From Intrasporangium_A sp039812505 (GTDB lineage Bacteria; Actinomycetota; Actinomycetes; Actinomycetales; Dermatophilaceae), in the NCBI RefSeq assembly GCF_039812505.1, contig NZ_JBDIAQ010000012.1:1-47637 (forward strand): DNA of 47,637 nt. Reading direction: 5' to 3'. The stretch's first letter is position 1. Every line of letters begins with the position of its first letter. The notes beneath the pieces are model-generated. The model saw only the letters and a list, made by a program, of their open reading frames with translations, was not told the DNA's origin and searched no databases. Made by a program: the position numbers and the translations under genes. Below are positions 7,734-16,477 of this stretch, piece by piece.

Positions 7734-10121
7734 TCACTTCGAGCCGTTGACCACCCGGACCGTCATGTTCTCGCCCCGGTGGGACGTCGACCTGACCGTG
7801 ATCTTCACCCCGGCGCCGGCGACCTTCGTCGAACCCATCGGGTTCGCGGAGTCCCAGTACCGGTTCGGGTCAGAGTCGTCGAAGGTGCGGATCCCCGGGG
7901 TCGACCTGACGTAGACCCCGTAGCCGTTGCGGTGGAAGGTCACCGCGTCGGTGCGCTCCGTGCCGAACGTGGCGTCGAAGGGCTGGCGCCGGTTGCCGAG
8001 CAGCACCGCGTCCCCGCCCGGTGTGCCGGGGAACTTGACCGCCTTCGGCCTGGCGTCGACCGGCAGGACCAGCCCCGCGCCGGGGTGGGTGATGGTGTTG
8101 TTGTCGGTGTACTCGCCGTTGCTGTACCAGACGAGCAGGCCGTTCTGGTAGGGGAACTTCTCGACCCAGTTCGGCTTGGTGCTGGCCCAGCCGAAGTTGT
8201 AGGGCCCCGTGCGCAGCGTCTCGTCGTAGCCGGTGTAGGTGCGGTTCTCGGCGTAGTAGACGTCCTGCACCTCACGCGAGGTCGTGCCGTCGATGATCGT
8301 GAAGCCGTCGGCGGTCCACCCGTCGGGTCCGCTCTCGACGTCGTCGACCGGCCCGGTCACGCCGTCGACCGTGACCGCGATGTCGTCGACGAAGGCTTCG
8401 CTGGCCACTCCGCCGTCGGTCGCGACCCGGAACCGGAACTCGACCTGCTGCCCGGCCCACGCGCTCAGGTCGAACGACTTCCGGGTCCAGCCGAAGGTGC
8501 CGTCGACCTCGCTGCCCGCCTGGGCCCAGGTCGAGCCGCCGTCGGTCGAGACCTCGGCGTAGAGGAAGTCGTAGCCGACCTCGAGCCGGCCCTGCACCCA
8601 CGCGTCGACCGAGGCGGAGGATGCCGCCGAGGTCAGGTCGATGGTGCGGGTCAGGGTCGAGTTCAGGTCGTTGCCGTAACCACTCCACCACTCGCCCGTG
8701 CCCGAGTGCGGCGTGTTGCGCTCGGTCACCAGGGTCCGTGGCGGCAGCGGCACGACGACCGCCTGCGGTTTGACGCCATAGGCGTCGGGCCACTTGCTGG
8801 ACCGGTCGCGCACCACCTCGGAGGCCGGGCCGAGCTTGACCGTACGGTTCTTGCCGGGCTCCACGGTGGCGTAGTCGAGCCACCCGAGCTGCAGCTTCTC
8901 CCAGGGCCCCATGTAGCCGGGCTTCGTGCCGATGTCGGTCCTGCTCCGGCTGAGCCAGGAGCCGCCGCTCATGAGGGTCCAGAAGCCGGTGCCGTTGTCA
9001 CCGCCGGCAGTGTCGTACAGGTCCGGCAGGCCCAGGTCGTGGCCGAACTCGTGCGCGAACACCCCGAGCCCGCCGTTCTCCGGCTCGGTGGTGTAGTCGC
9101 CGATCCACAGGCCGCTGTCGCCGAGCGGCACCCCGCCCAGCCGGTTGAAGTCGGGTCCGGTCTTGCCGACGTTGTTCGAGAAGGCGTACCAGCGGTGCGA
9201 CCAGATCGCGTCGGCGCCCTGCGCGCCACCGCCGGCCTCCTCGCCCTCGCCAGCGTGGATGGCCTGGAAGTGGTCGATGTAGCCGTCGGGCTCGTTGAAG
9301 TCGCCGTCGCCGTCGTAGTCGTAGCGGTCGACCTTGTCGAACTGCGCCAGGTAGGACCGGATCTGCGCCGGGCTCTGGTCGGCGGCGATCTGCGCGTCGT
9401 ACCACGACGTCGCGGTGTCCTTGACGTAGTTCCAGTAGCCGTTCGACTCCGCGATGGCATTGCTGCCGTAGCGGGCCTCGTTGTAGGGGACCTTGACCCA
9501 GTCGGACACGTCTCCCTTGGCCAGGAAGCGCCCGTTGGACTGCTTGAGGTAGAAGTCGCGGAAGGAGTCCTCGGGGTCGAGGAACATCATCTCGAGGTAG
9601 TGCTGGCGACTGAAGTCGGCGACCCAGTACGTCGAGTTGTCGTCGGTGCTGTTGCCGTCCCAGAGCCGGTCCGGCTGCGAGATCTCGTTGTGCGCCGGCC
9701 CGGGCGTGCCGCCGGCCCGTGGGTCGGTCCGGTCCCCGAAGTCCGTCAGGATCGTGAAGATGCTCTCCTCGCGATCGACCGGGTAGTTGACGTACCTGGT
9801 CCGCGCCTTCGCCGCCTTTCCCTTGATCCCCTTGGCGGTGCGCTCCGCCTTCAGCTCGATGACCCGGTTGCCGTTGATCACCCGGGTCGTCGCCTGGCCC
9901 GTGACGAGCTGGCGCACCGCGTCCTGGCGCAGCCGGCTCTGGGCCTCGGCGAGCGGGTTGGGTAGGTTGTCGGGTCGGTTCGCCTGGGCGGCGGCGGGGT
10001 CGGCCGGCATCGGTGCCCGGGTCGTGGGGGCAGCCTGCGCGGCGAAGGGGGCCGCGAGGGTGCTTGCCACGAGAGCGCCGACTGCGAGGCCTGCGACACC
10101 GCTCCAATGTCGCTTGTCCAC
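7734..10121 (-). CDS. Secreted M6-family (immune inhibitor A-like) zinc metalloprotease
   Basis: A 795-residue secreted protein. A Sec signal peptide covers about residues 1-30 (KRHW, a long hydrophobic core, A-x-A near AAQA), followed by a propeptide-like stretch. The zinc motif HEFGH lies at residues 357-361 in GVFAHEFGHDLGLPDLYD, typical of M6 peptidases such as InhA. After the catalytic region come domains with an immune-inhibitor-A-like beta-rich section (residues about 450-620). The GTG start at 10121 follows AGGAGG. It appears monocistronic, with a strong terminator at 7665-7700. A role in extracellular protein degradation is inferred from the family. Confidence 0.9.
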   Translation of the reverse strand: MDKRHWSGVAGLAVGALVASTLAAPFAAQAAPTTRAPMPADPAAAQANRPDNLPNPLAEAQSRLRQDAVRQLVTGQATTRVINGNRVIELKAERTAKGIKGKAAKARTRYVNYPVDREESIFTILTDFGDRTDPRAGGTPGPAHNEISQPDRLWDGNSTDDNSTYWVADFSRQHYLEMMFLDPEDSFRDFYLKQSNGRFLAKGDVSDWVKVPYNEARYGSNAIAESNGYWNYVKDTATSWYDAQIAADQSPAQIRSYLAQFDKVDRYDYDGDGDFNEPDGYIDHFQAIHAGEGEEAGGGAQGADAIWSHRWYAFSNNVGKTGPDFNRLGGVPLGDSGLWIGDYTTEPENGGLGVFAHEFGHDLGLPDLYDTAGGDNGTGFWTLMSGGSWLSRSRTDIGTKPGYMGPWEKLQLGWLDYATVEPGKNRTVKLGPASEVVRDRSSKWPDAYGVKPQAVVVPLPPRTLVTERNTPHSGTGEWWSGYGNDLNSTLTRTIDLTSAASSASVDAWVQGRLEVGYDFLYAEVSTDGGSTWAQAGSEVDGTFGWTRKSFDLSAWAGQQVEFRFRVATDGGVASEAFVDDIAVTVDGVTGPVDDVESGPDGWTADGFTIIDGTTSREVQDVYYAENRTYTGYDETLRTGPYNFGWASTKPNWVEKFPYQNGLLVWYSNGEYTDNNTITHPGAGLVLPVDARPKAVKFPGTPGGDAVLLGNRRQPFDATFGTERTDAVTFHRNGYGVYVRSTPGIRTFDDSDPNRYWDSANPMGSTKVAGAGVKITVRSTSHRGENMTVRVVNGSK

Positions 10122-10247
10122 GGTCTGTCCTCCTGGTCGGTCCGGCGCCGATCAGCGCCGAGACGTATTCGACCACGGCCCGGGGACACCCGTGCGGCAC
10201 AGCCGCGAGACTTTTGGAATCCTTTACCTTCTCGGGCTCCCACCCGG

Positions 10248-10469
10248 TCAGCCGGAGCCCTGCGCCCCGTCCCCGGGCCAGCCGGGCGAGGCGCCCTTGG
10301 CGTTCCACTCCCGGTCCTGCTCGTCCCAGGCCTCGGTGCGGGCCCTGGCCTGCTCGAGCGCCTTGCGCGCCTCGGCCTCGGTGTCGTAGGGCCCGAGGAC
10401 CACCTCGCCCCGGCTGCGCGTCTTGTCGGTCTGGACCTCACCGGTAGCCACGTTGTACCAGTACTTCAT
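10248..10469 (-). CDS. Small SPOR-domain-like protein
   Basis: A 73-residue protein that begins MKYWYNVATGEVQTDK and continues with GPYDTEAEARKALEQAR. Short proteins of this kind, usually annotated as SPOR-domain proteins, commonly sit divergent from methionine aminopeptidase in actinobacteria. No signal peptide or membrane segment is visible, so a peptidoglycan-binding role is doubtful for this one. The ATG at 10469 was chosen because the conserved N-terminus starts there; the frame stays open for kilobases upstream only as an antisense shadow of map and later genes. Confidence 0.75.
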   Translation of the reverse strand: MKYWYNVATGEVQTDKTRSRGEVVLGPYDTEAEARKALEQARARTEAWDEQDREWNAKGASPGWPGDGAQGSG

Positions 10470-10549
10470 CTCGGTCGCCCTTCCTGGACCGGGCCCGGCG
10501 GACCTGCGCCGGATGCGCCGGTGCCCGTCGCTCGCTCGCGCCCGGCGCC

Positions 10550-10555
10550 TAGACT
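10550..10555 (+). promoter_or_regulatory. -10 element TAGACT of a probably leaderless map promoter
   Basis: TAGACT ends 7 bases before the ATG of map, which would put the transcription start at or next to the start codon. No ribosome binding site is visible in front of the ATG. Leaderless mRNAs are common in actinobacteria. Confidence 0.5.
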
Positions 10556-10562
10556 CCACCGT

Positions 10563-11426
10563 ATGCCGGTTCGGTTCGCAAGCGTGTCCCCCCATGCCGT
10601 CACCCCGCGGCGGGCCGTGCCGGCGGACATCGCGCGGCCGCACTACGTCGGCCTGACGCGCTTCCGGGAGGACGGCGACATCCTCGTCAAGGACGCCGAG
10701 ACGATCGAGCGGATGCGCGTGGCCGGCCGCGTCGCGGCCGGTGCCATGGCCGCCGCCGCCGCGCACGTCGCGCCCGGCGTCACGACCGACGAGCTCGACC
10801 GGGTGGCCCACGAGTACCTGCTGGACCACCACGCCTACCCGTCCCCGTTGGGCTACAAGGCCTTTCCCAAGTCGGTGTGCACGAGCGTCAACGAGGTGAT
10901 CTGCCACGGCATCCCAGACCTGCGTCCGCTCCAGGACGGCGACATCGTCAACATCGACGTGACCGCCTACCTGCACGGGGTGCACGGCGACACCGATGCG
11001 ACCTACCTGGTCGGCGAGGTCGACGAGGAGTCTCGCCTGCTGGTCGAGCGCACCCGCGAGGCGATGCTGCGCGGCATCCGCGCCGCCCGGCCGGGCCGGC
11101 AGCTGAACGTCATCGGCCGGGTCATCGAGAGCTACGCCAAGCGCTTCGGCTACGGGGTGGTGCGCGACTTCACCGGTCACGGCATCGGGCTGGAGTTCCA
11201 CTCCGGCGTCATCGTCCCCCACTACGACGCGGCCCCCGGCTACGACCTGGTCATGGAGCCGGGCATGACCTTCACGATCGAGCCGATGCTCAACCTGGGC
11301 ACCCACGAGTGGGAGACCTGGGACGACTCGTGGACGGTCGTGACCAAGGACCGGCGCCGGTCCGCGCAGTTCGAGCACACCATCGCCATCACCGAGGACG
11401 GCAACGAGATCCTGACGCTCCCGTAG
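10563..11426 (+). CDS. map: Type I methionine aminopeptidase
   Basis: This enzyme removes the N-terminal methionine from nascent proteins. At 287 residues it is the longer actinobacterial form, with an N-terminal extension of about 40 residues (VGLTRFREDGDILVKD...). All five metal ligands are present: Asp132 (NIDVTAY), Asp143 (HGDTDATY), His206 (TGHGIG), Glu240 (FTIEPM) and Glu271 (QFEHT). The start at 10563 is supported by the -10 element just upstream. ppgK follows after 39 bases and may be co-transcribed. Confidence 0.96.
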   Translation: MPVRFASVSPHAVTPRRAVPADIARPHYVGLTRFREDGDILVKDAETIERMRVAGRVAAGAMAAAAAHVAPGVTTDELDRVAHEYLLDHHAYPSPLGYKAFPKSVCTSVNEVICHGIPDLRPLQDGDIVNIDVTAYLHGVHGDTDATYLVGEVDEESRLLVERTREAMLRGIRAARPGRQLNVIGRVIESYAKRFGYGVVRDFTGHGIGLEFHSGVIVPHYDAAPGYDLVMEPGMTFTIEPMLNLGTHEWETWDDSWTVVTKDRRRSAQFEHTIAITEDGNEILTLP

Positions 11427-11465
11427 TCTCTGCGCAGGAGTCTCTGGCGCAACGGAAGGACCACC

Positions 11466-12236
11466 ATGGGCAGGCAGGGCACCCCGCTGGGCATCGACGT
11501 CGGCGGCAGCGGGATCAAGGGAGCGCCGGTCGACCTCGAGCAGGGTCGGCTGGCCCAGAAACGGCTCAAGATCGCCACGCCCAGGCCGGCGACGCCCGAC
11601 GCGGTCGCCGAGGTGATCGACCAGATCGTCGACGCCTTCGCCGAGCAGACCGGCGACTCGCCGATCGGGGTGACCCTGCCGGCCGTCGTCATCCGCGGCC
11701 GGGTCCTGTCGGCCGCCAACATCGACCCGTCGTGGGTCGACACGGACGCCGAGGCGCTGATCAAGCGGCATACCGGCCGGGCGGTGACCGTGCTGAACGA
11801 CGCCGACGCGGCGGGGCTCGCCGAGCTGCACCATGGGGCGGCGCAGGGCGCGCACGGTCTGGTCATCCTCACCACGCTGGGCACCGGGATCGGCTCGGCG
11901 CTGATCCACGACGGCGTGCTCGTGCCCAACTCCGAGCTCGGGCACCTCGAGCTGGACGGCTACGACGCCGAGAAGCGCGCGGCCTCCTCCGCCAAGGACC
12001 GCGAGGGCCTCTCCTGGGACGCGTACGTCGACCGGCTGCAGCGCTACTACTCGGCGCTCGAGGCGTTGTTCTCCCCCGACCTGATCGTCGTCGGCGGCGG
12101 CATCTCGCGGGACGCCGACCTGTTCCTGCCCCGGCTCCGGCTGCGGGCCCCGATCGTGCCCGCCCGGCTGCGCAACCAGGCCGGCATCATCGGCGCCGCC
12201 TGGCGCGCCGTCGATCTCGCCGTCGCGTCGGGCTGA
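11466..12236 (+). CDS. ppgK: Polyphosphate glucokinase
   Basis: This kinase phosphorylates glucose to glucose 6-phosphate using polyphosphate, and often also ATP. It is a 256-residue ROK-fold kinase with the N-terminal phosphate motif GIDVGGSGIKGAPVD, the adenosine-side motif TTLGTGIGSALI, and the family-specific segment ELGHLELDGYDAEKRA. VVLNDADAAGLAEL carries the catalytic Asp. The ATG at 11466 follows GGAAGGA. It would supply glucose 6-phosphate from glucose, for example that released by the alpha-glucosidase encoded near 45 kb, though the two loci are not linked in regulation. Confidence 0.93.
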   Translation: MGRQGTPLGIDVGGSGIKGAPVDLEQGRLAQKRLKIATPRPATPDAVAEVIDQIVDAFAEQTGDSPIGVTLPAVVIRGRVLSAANIDPSWVDTDAEALIKRHTGRAVTVLNDADAAGLAELHHGAAQGAHGLVILTTLGTGIGSALIHDGVLVPNSELGHLELDGYDAEKRAASSAKDREGLSWDAYVDRLQRYYSALEALFSPDLIVVGGGISRDADLFLPRLRLRAPIVPARLRNQAGIIGAAWRAVDLAVASG

Positions 12237-12238
12237 GC

Positions 12239-13807
12239 TCAGTCCCGCACGAGCCCGAGCAGCAGCTCGGGGGCGCGCCGGTCGTAGACGCGCCCCCCGA
12301 CGCGGGTCCCGAGGACGAACACCCCGGCACCGAGCAGTATGCCGCCCACCGCGGTCGGCCAGAGCGCCCACTGCCGTCCCCACCAGGTCAGCAGGGCGAG
12401 GACCAGGACCGGGGAGGCGAGCAGGCCCGCGCCCAGGCTGGAGACGGTCTGGGCGAGCAGGCGCGCGCCCTGCCCGCCGGGCGGCGTCGTGAGGGGGTTC
12501 TCGCCCGGTTTCGGCACGGGGTAGGGCAGCACGACGCTCATTACCGACGAGATGCCGAAGCCGGCCCCGGCCAGCGCGACGGCGAGCCCGAGCACGGCAG
12601 GGAGCAGGTCGAACCGGTGCCCGAGCCACGCACCCAGGACGCTGTAGCCGGGCACCAGCACGACAGCGAGCAGGGCGCTCGGGACGAGCCGGGCCACGCG
12701 GTCCACCCGTCCTCGGGTGCCGGCGGCCACGTGCATCCAGAACGCGGTCGACTCGTACGCGAGGGAGTTGTGCTCGCTCCACCCGAGCAGGAAGCCGAGG
12801 AGCGGTCCGATCAGCAGGGCCGGCCACGCCGGGCCACCGGCGAGCGACGGGACGAGCAGGAACAGCGGGGTGAGCGGCGCCATCACCAGGCCGACCTGGT
12901 AGCGCGGGTCGCGCTGCCAGTAGGTCGCGATCTGGGCGGCGATGGCGCCCGCCTGCGTGCCGGGGAACCGCCCGAGCAGGCCGAGGCCGTGGTGTCCCGC
13001 TCCGGTGACGGGCCCGCCGACGCCGGTGGGGTTCTCGACCTGGCGGCGCAGGGCCTGCTGCCACAGCAGCCCGAGCCCCCCCAGGACGGCAACGCCGAGG
13101 ACGAGCCGGAGCAGGCCGCTGGCGACCTGCCCGACCGCGACGTCGGCGGGCGCTGCCCAGATCCAGCCGAACGGCGTCCAGCCGGCCACCGCCCCGACGG
13201 TCGGCATGATGCGCTCGAAGCGGCCCATGGCCTGGGCGCCCAGGGCCAGTCCCGGGCCGAGCGCGACGACGATGACGAGCCCCAGCACGGCCGTCACGTC
13301 CCTGCCGCGCCGGCTCGACATCGCGCTGCTGGCAACGGCGGAGACCCACCGGCTGACCGTCACGCAGGTGAGCAGGCCGACGGCCGCGGCCACGACCGCG
13401 ACGACCGTGGCCAGTACCGATACCGACCACGTGACCAGGGTGCCGGCGACCACGACCGCACAGGCCAGGGCGGGCAGGCCGAGCAGCCCGGCGAGGACGA
13501 GCCCGACGGCCAGCTGCCGGTACGGAACCGCGAACGTCGCGAAGCGCGCCGGGTCGAGGGTCGGGTCCGTCCCGAAGGTCAGCAGCGGCAGGATCCCCCA
13601 CGCGAGGACGAGCAGGGCCCCACCGAGCGGCACGTAGAGGCGGGCCTCGGGCAGCATCGTGCGCAGGGCGGCCACCGTGGCCCCGAGGGTGAGCACGAGT
13701 ACACCGAAGTAGACGATGCCCAGGATCGCACCGATCGCCTGGGCCCGGCTGCGGCGGAAGATGTTGCGCAGCAGCGTCAGCTTCAGTCGGACGAGGTGCG
13801 CAACCAC
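12239..13807 (-). CDS. ABC-type exporter, integral membrane component
   Basis: A 522-residue, very hydrophobic protein with about 12 predicted helices, starting VAHLVRLKLTLLRNIFRRSR. It lacks an ATPase domain and overlaps the 3' end of the ATPase gene by 25 bases, so the two should form one transporter of the ABC-2 kind. The GTG at 13807 is chosen because upstream sequence belongs to the ATPase gene. Substrate unknown. The gene converges on ppgK with only two bases between the stops. Confidence 0.75.
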   Translation of the reverse strand: MVAHLVRLKLTLLRNIFRRSRAQAIGAILGIVYFGVLVLTLGATVAALRTMLPEARLYVPLGGALLVLAWGILPLLTFGTDPTLDPARFATFAVPYRQLAVGLVLAGLLGLPALACAVVVAGTLVTWSVSVLATVVAVVAAAVGLLTCVTVSRWVSAVASSAMSSRRGRDVTAVLGLVIVVALGPGLALGAQAMGRFERIMPTVGAVAGWTPFGWIWAAPADVAVGQVASGLLRLVLGVAVLGGLGLLWQQALRRQVENPTGVGGPVTGAGHHGLGLLGRFPGTQAGAIAAQIATYWQRDPRYQVGLVMAPLTPLFLLVPSLAGGPAWPALLIGPLLGFLLGWSEHNSLAYESTAFWMHVAAGTRGRVDRVARLVPSALLAVVLVPGYSVLGAWLGHRFDLLPAVLGLAVALAGAGFGISSVMSVVLPYPVPKPGENPLTTPPGGQGARLLAQTVSSLGAGLLASPVLVLALLTWWGRQWALWPTAVGGILLGAGVFVLGTRVGGRVYDRRAPELLLGLVRD

Positions 13808-14589
13808 TCCAGTCCCTCCACCTCGGTCGTGCCCCCGACGAGGTCGACGAACCGCTCCTCCAGCGAGGCTCCCCGGCGCACCTGGTCCACGGTGCCGGAC
13901 GCGAGGACCTCGCCCCGGGCCAGGACGGCGACATGGCTGCAGATCCGCTCGACCAGGTCCATGACGTGGCTCGACAGCACGACGGTGCCCCCGGCGGCGG
14001 CGAAGTCGGCGAGGATCCGCCGGATGGTCGCCGCCGACACCGGGTCGACGGCCTCGAACGGCTCGTCCAGCACGAGCACCTTCGGCCCGTGCACGAGCGC
14101 CGCGGCGAGAGTCACCTTCTTGGTCATGCCGGCGGAGTAGTCGACGACCAGCTTGTCCCGGGCCTCCGCGAGCCCGAGGGCCCGGATCAGCTCGCCGGCG
14201 CGCTGGGTGGCGACCTCGCGGGACAGCCCGCGCAGCAGGCCCGAGTAGGTCACCAGCTGCAGCCCGGTGAGCCGGTCGAAGATCCGCAGCCCGTCCGGCA
14301 GGATGCCCAGCAGCCGTTTGGCCGCCACGGGGTCGGCCCACACGTCGTGGCCCAGCACGACCACGGTCCCGGCATCGGGGCGCAGCAGACCGGTCACCAT
14401 CGACAGGGTCGTCGTCTTGCCGGCGCCGTTGGGCCCCACGAGCCCGAAGAACGAGCCGCGCGGCACGTCGAGGTCGATGCCGGCGACGGCGACGACGTCG
14501 CCGAAGCGCCGGCCCAGCCCGCGCACGGCGACGGCGGGTCCGGGTGCCGACTCGCCCGAGGGGGGCGGCAGCATCGACAGGTCCGTCAT
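13783..14589 (-). CDS. ABC transporter ATP-binding protein
   Basis: A 268-residue nucleotide-binding protein of the DRA/ABC-2 class. Walker A is GPNGAGKT, Walker B VLVLDEP, with the H-loop SSH. The signature is divergent (DYSAGMTKK in place of LSGGQ), as seen in several exporters of this class. It is the partner of the overlapping membrane protein downstream. The pair may export a lipid, peptide or drug; nothing nearby tells which. Confidence 0.87.
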   Translation of the reverse strand: MTDLSMLPPPSGESAPGPAVAVRGLGRRFGDVVAVAGIDLDVPRGSFFGLVGPNGAGKTTTLSMVTGLLRPDAGTVVVLGHDVWADPVAAKRLLGILPDGLRIFDRLTGLQLVTYSGLLRGLSREVATQRAGELIRALGLAEARDKLVVDYSAGMTKKVTLAAALVHGPKVLVLDEPFEAVDPVSAATIRRILADFAAAGGTVVLSSHVMDLVERICSHVAVLARGEVLASGTVDQVRRGASLEERFVDLVGGTTEVEGLEWLRTSSD

Positions 14590-14637
14590 CTCTCCCCCGT
14601 CGTCAGCGCTGCCCCGTCGGTTCCGACAGCTCCGGGA

Positions 14638-15291
14638 TCAGAACGTACCGGACTGCCCGTCGCCGAGGTAGCGCAGCGTCAGGCCCGGCACCCCGGCGAA
14701 GCTCTCGACGTGCCCGGCATACATCTGCTTGCCCCGCTCGGAAAGCAGCGCGTCGTGGATCGGCACGAAGCACGCCGGTGCGACGCGGGCCACGAAGGCG
14801 ATGGAGTCGCGGACGGCACACCATGGCGCGTTGAGCGGGTGGGCGAGCACGTCGACGGGGCCGGGCTGGGCGTCATACGCGTCGCCGGGGTGGAACAGCG
14901 TGGGCTCTCCGGCGGCCCGCAGGACGTACCCGACGTTGGGGACCTGGGGGGCCTGGTCGTGGTTGAAGGCGTGCTGCTCGCCCACCGGCGAGATCCGCAC
15001 CTCGCCGACCTCGAAGTCCTCGCCCTCGCGCGTGGGTACGACCGAGAGTCCTTCCCCCGCAAGCTTCTCCGCGCTCAGCACGTCCACCCGCACGACCGCC
15101 TGGGGGTTGGCCCGGATGAGCGCCCGAGCCCGTTCGGGGTCGAGGTGGTCGGCGTGGTTGTGCGTCACGAGGATGGCGTCCAGGCCGCGCAGCTGCTCGA
15201 ACCCGGCCGAGAAGCCGCCCGGGTCGATCAGGATGCGCCGGTCGGCGGTCTCGACCAGCAGGCACGAGTGTCCGAGGTGGGTCAGTCGCAT
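14638..15291 (-). CDS. MBL-fold metal-dependent hydrolase
   Basis: A 217-residue metallo-beta-lactamase-fold protein of the UlaG/YtnP-like single-domain kind. The metal motif HNHADH (His44, His46, Asp48, His49) is complete, and further histidines occur in EQHAFNHD, FHPGDAYD and VLAHPLNAP. The likely start is the ATG at 15291 (MRLTHLGHSCLLVE), where the fold begins; upstream in-frame starts add up to 12 residues. Substrate unknown. Confidence 0.85.
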   Translation of the reverse strand: MRLTHLGHSCLLVETADRRILIDPGGFSAGFEQLRGLDAILVTHNHADHLDPERARALIRANPQAVVRVDVLSAEKLAGEGLSVVPTREGEDFEVGEVRISPVGEQHAFNHDQAPQVPNVGYVLRAAGEPTLFHPGDAYDAQPGPVDVLAHPLNAPWCAVRDSIAFVARVAPACFVPIHDALLSERGKQMYAGHVESFAGVPGLTLRYLGDGQSGTF

Positions 15292-15351
15292 GCTCCAACG
15301 TAGCGCCATGACCCGCGGTGCGAGCACTCCTGCCGGCGCGGGCCGGGTCGG

Positions 15352-16272
15352 TCAACCACGCAGCACCCTGCGCAGGTGCCGGCGGGGCAGCTCTCGCCAG
15401 GCGCGCTCGAACTCAGCCAACGCCCGGGCCGCCCGAGCCTGCTCGAACGCGTCGAGGCGCCCGTAGGTGAACTCGTCCTCGCCCGCCTCGTGGGCCTGCA
15501 CGGCGAGGCGGCGCAGCGTCACCCGCGCCTCCCCGGCGTCGTGATGCTCCCCGAGTGCCCTCTGGACGGCCTGCGCCCGGGCCGCGATCAGCTCCGCGTG
15601 GTGACCGTACGCGGGCACGAGGGCCTCCGCAGCGTAGCGGTAGCGCTTGGCCTTCTTGCGGGTCTCGTGGGCCGCGGCGTCACGGTCCGGACCCTCGGGA
15701 ACCTCACCCATCCGACGCTGCGCCCGCTCGAGGCGCCGCGCGTCAACGCGGAGCAGTCGCGGCACCGCGCGGAAGATCCTCTCGTCGGCCCGCGGGCTCC
15801 AGGGCGGGCGTTCGGCCAGCGACTCGAGTCGGTCGACGAGGCGTGCGTAGCGTGGGCCGTGCAGGGCCGCGAGCGCGTCCTCGGTGCCGACCCGCTCCTC
15901 TGCCGCGAGATGGACGTGCAGTCGTCGGGGCACCGGCCCGAGGACGAGCTGCGGCGGCTGGCTGCGCAGGATCTCCTCAAGGTGCTGGTGCAGCACCTGG
16001 GCGTCCCGGGCCCGGCCCAACGTGTGTCCCACCCAACGCAGCTCGGTGCAGACCGGGCCGACCGGCCCGGCTCGGAACACGCCCGCGAAGGTGCCCAGCA
16101 GCGAGCGCAACCGACGGCAGTCGGCGCGCAGGTCGTGGATCCGGGCTGCCGGTCCGTCCCGACCGGTCTCGGAGTGCTCGCGCAGGTCCTCGAGCTGGCG
16201 CCGCAGACCGAGCAGCACCAGAGTGCGGACCGGGTCCGCCGTGCTCACGGGTGCGCCGCCATCGCCCGTCAT
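15352..16272 (-). CDS. CHAD-domain protein
   Basis: A 306-residue, arginine- and histidine-rich alpha-helical protein. It has the paired CHAD motifs: IHDLRADCRRLRS early on and HETRKKAKRYRYAAE in the second half. CHAD domains bind inorganic polyphosphate and often accompany CYTH phosphatases or polyphosphate enzymes; no CYTH gene is adjacent here. An upstream GTG at 16290 is an alternative start. It may be linked functionally to the polyphosphate glucokinase gene 3 kb away, but that is conjecture. Confidence 0.85.
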   Translation of the reverse strand: MTGDGGAPVSTADPVRTLVLLGLRRQLEDLREHSETGRDGPAARIHDLRADCRRLRSLLGTFAGVFRAGPVGPVCTELRWVGHTLGRARDAQVLHQHLEEILRSQPPQLVLGPVPRRLHVHLAAEERVGTEDALAALHGPRYARLVDRLESLAERPPWSPRADERIFRAVPRLLRVDARRLERAQRRMGEVPEGPDRDAAAHETRKKAKRYRYAAEALVPAYGHHAELIAARAQAVQRALGEHHDAGEARVTLRRLAVQAHEAGEDEFTYGRLDAFEQARAARALAEFERAWRELPRRHLRRVLRG

Positions 16273-16399
16273 GACCTCATCCTCGTGCACGGTAACGGGT
16301 CAGAGCCCGTCGCGGCGCCGTCCCCGCTCCCCCGGGCTCACCTGCCGACGGAGTGCGGGCCTGCTCCCACGTGGCGCCTCGGCCGGCCGGGACCGACGG

Positions 16400-16439
16400 G
16401 TCGGCGCCCGCGCAGCCCACGGGCGGCACGGGCGCCGAC
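16400..16439 (-). terminator. Hairpin downstream of the Opp-type operon
   Basis: A perfect 11-bp inverted repeat (16400-16410 with 16429-16439) with an 18-base loop lies 39 bases beyond the stop codon of the binding-protein gene, the last gene of the operon. Confidence 0.55.
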
Positions 16440-16477
16440 GGTCCGCATACGCGCGGCCGGACGGGCTGACCGGTGGG

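Noticed and set aside
5760..9965. A 1401-codon open frame on the plus strand
   Set aside because: It runs antisense to glnE, glnA2 and the M6 protease genes, all of which have strong family motifs. Long antisense frames are expected in very GC-rich DNA.
10248..13934. A 1228-codon open frame on the minus strand
   Set aside because: Only its last 73 codons (from 10469) look real. The rest lies antisense to map and ppgK, then overlaps the exporter genes in another frame, with low-complexity composition.
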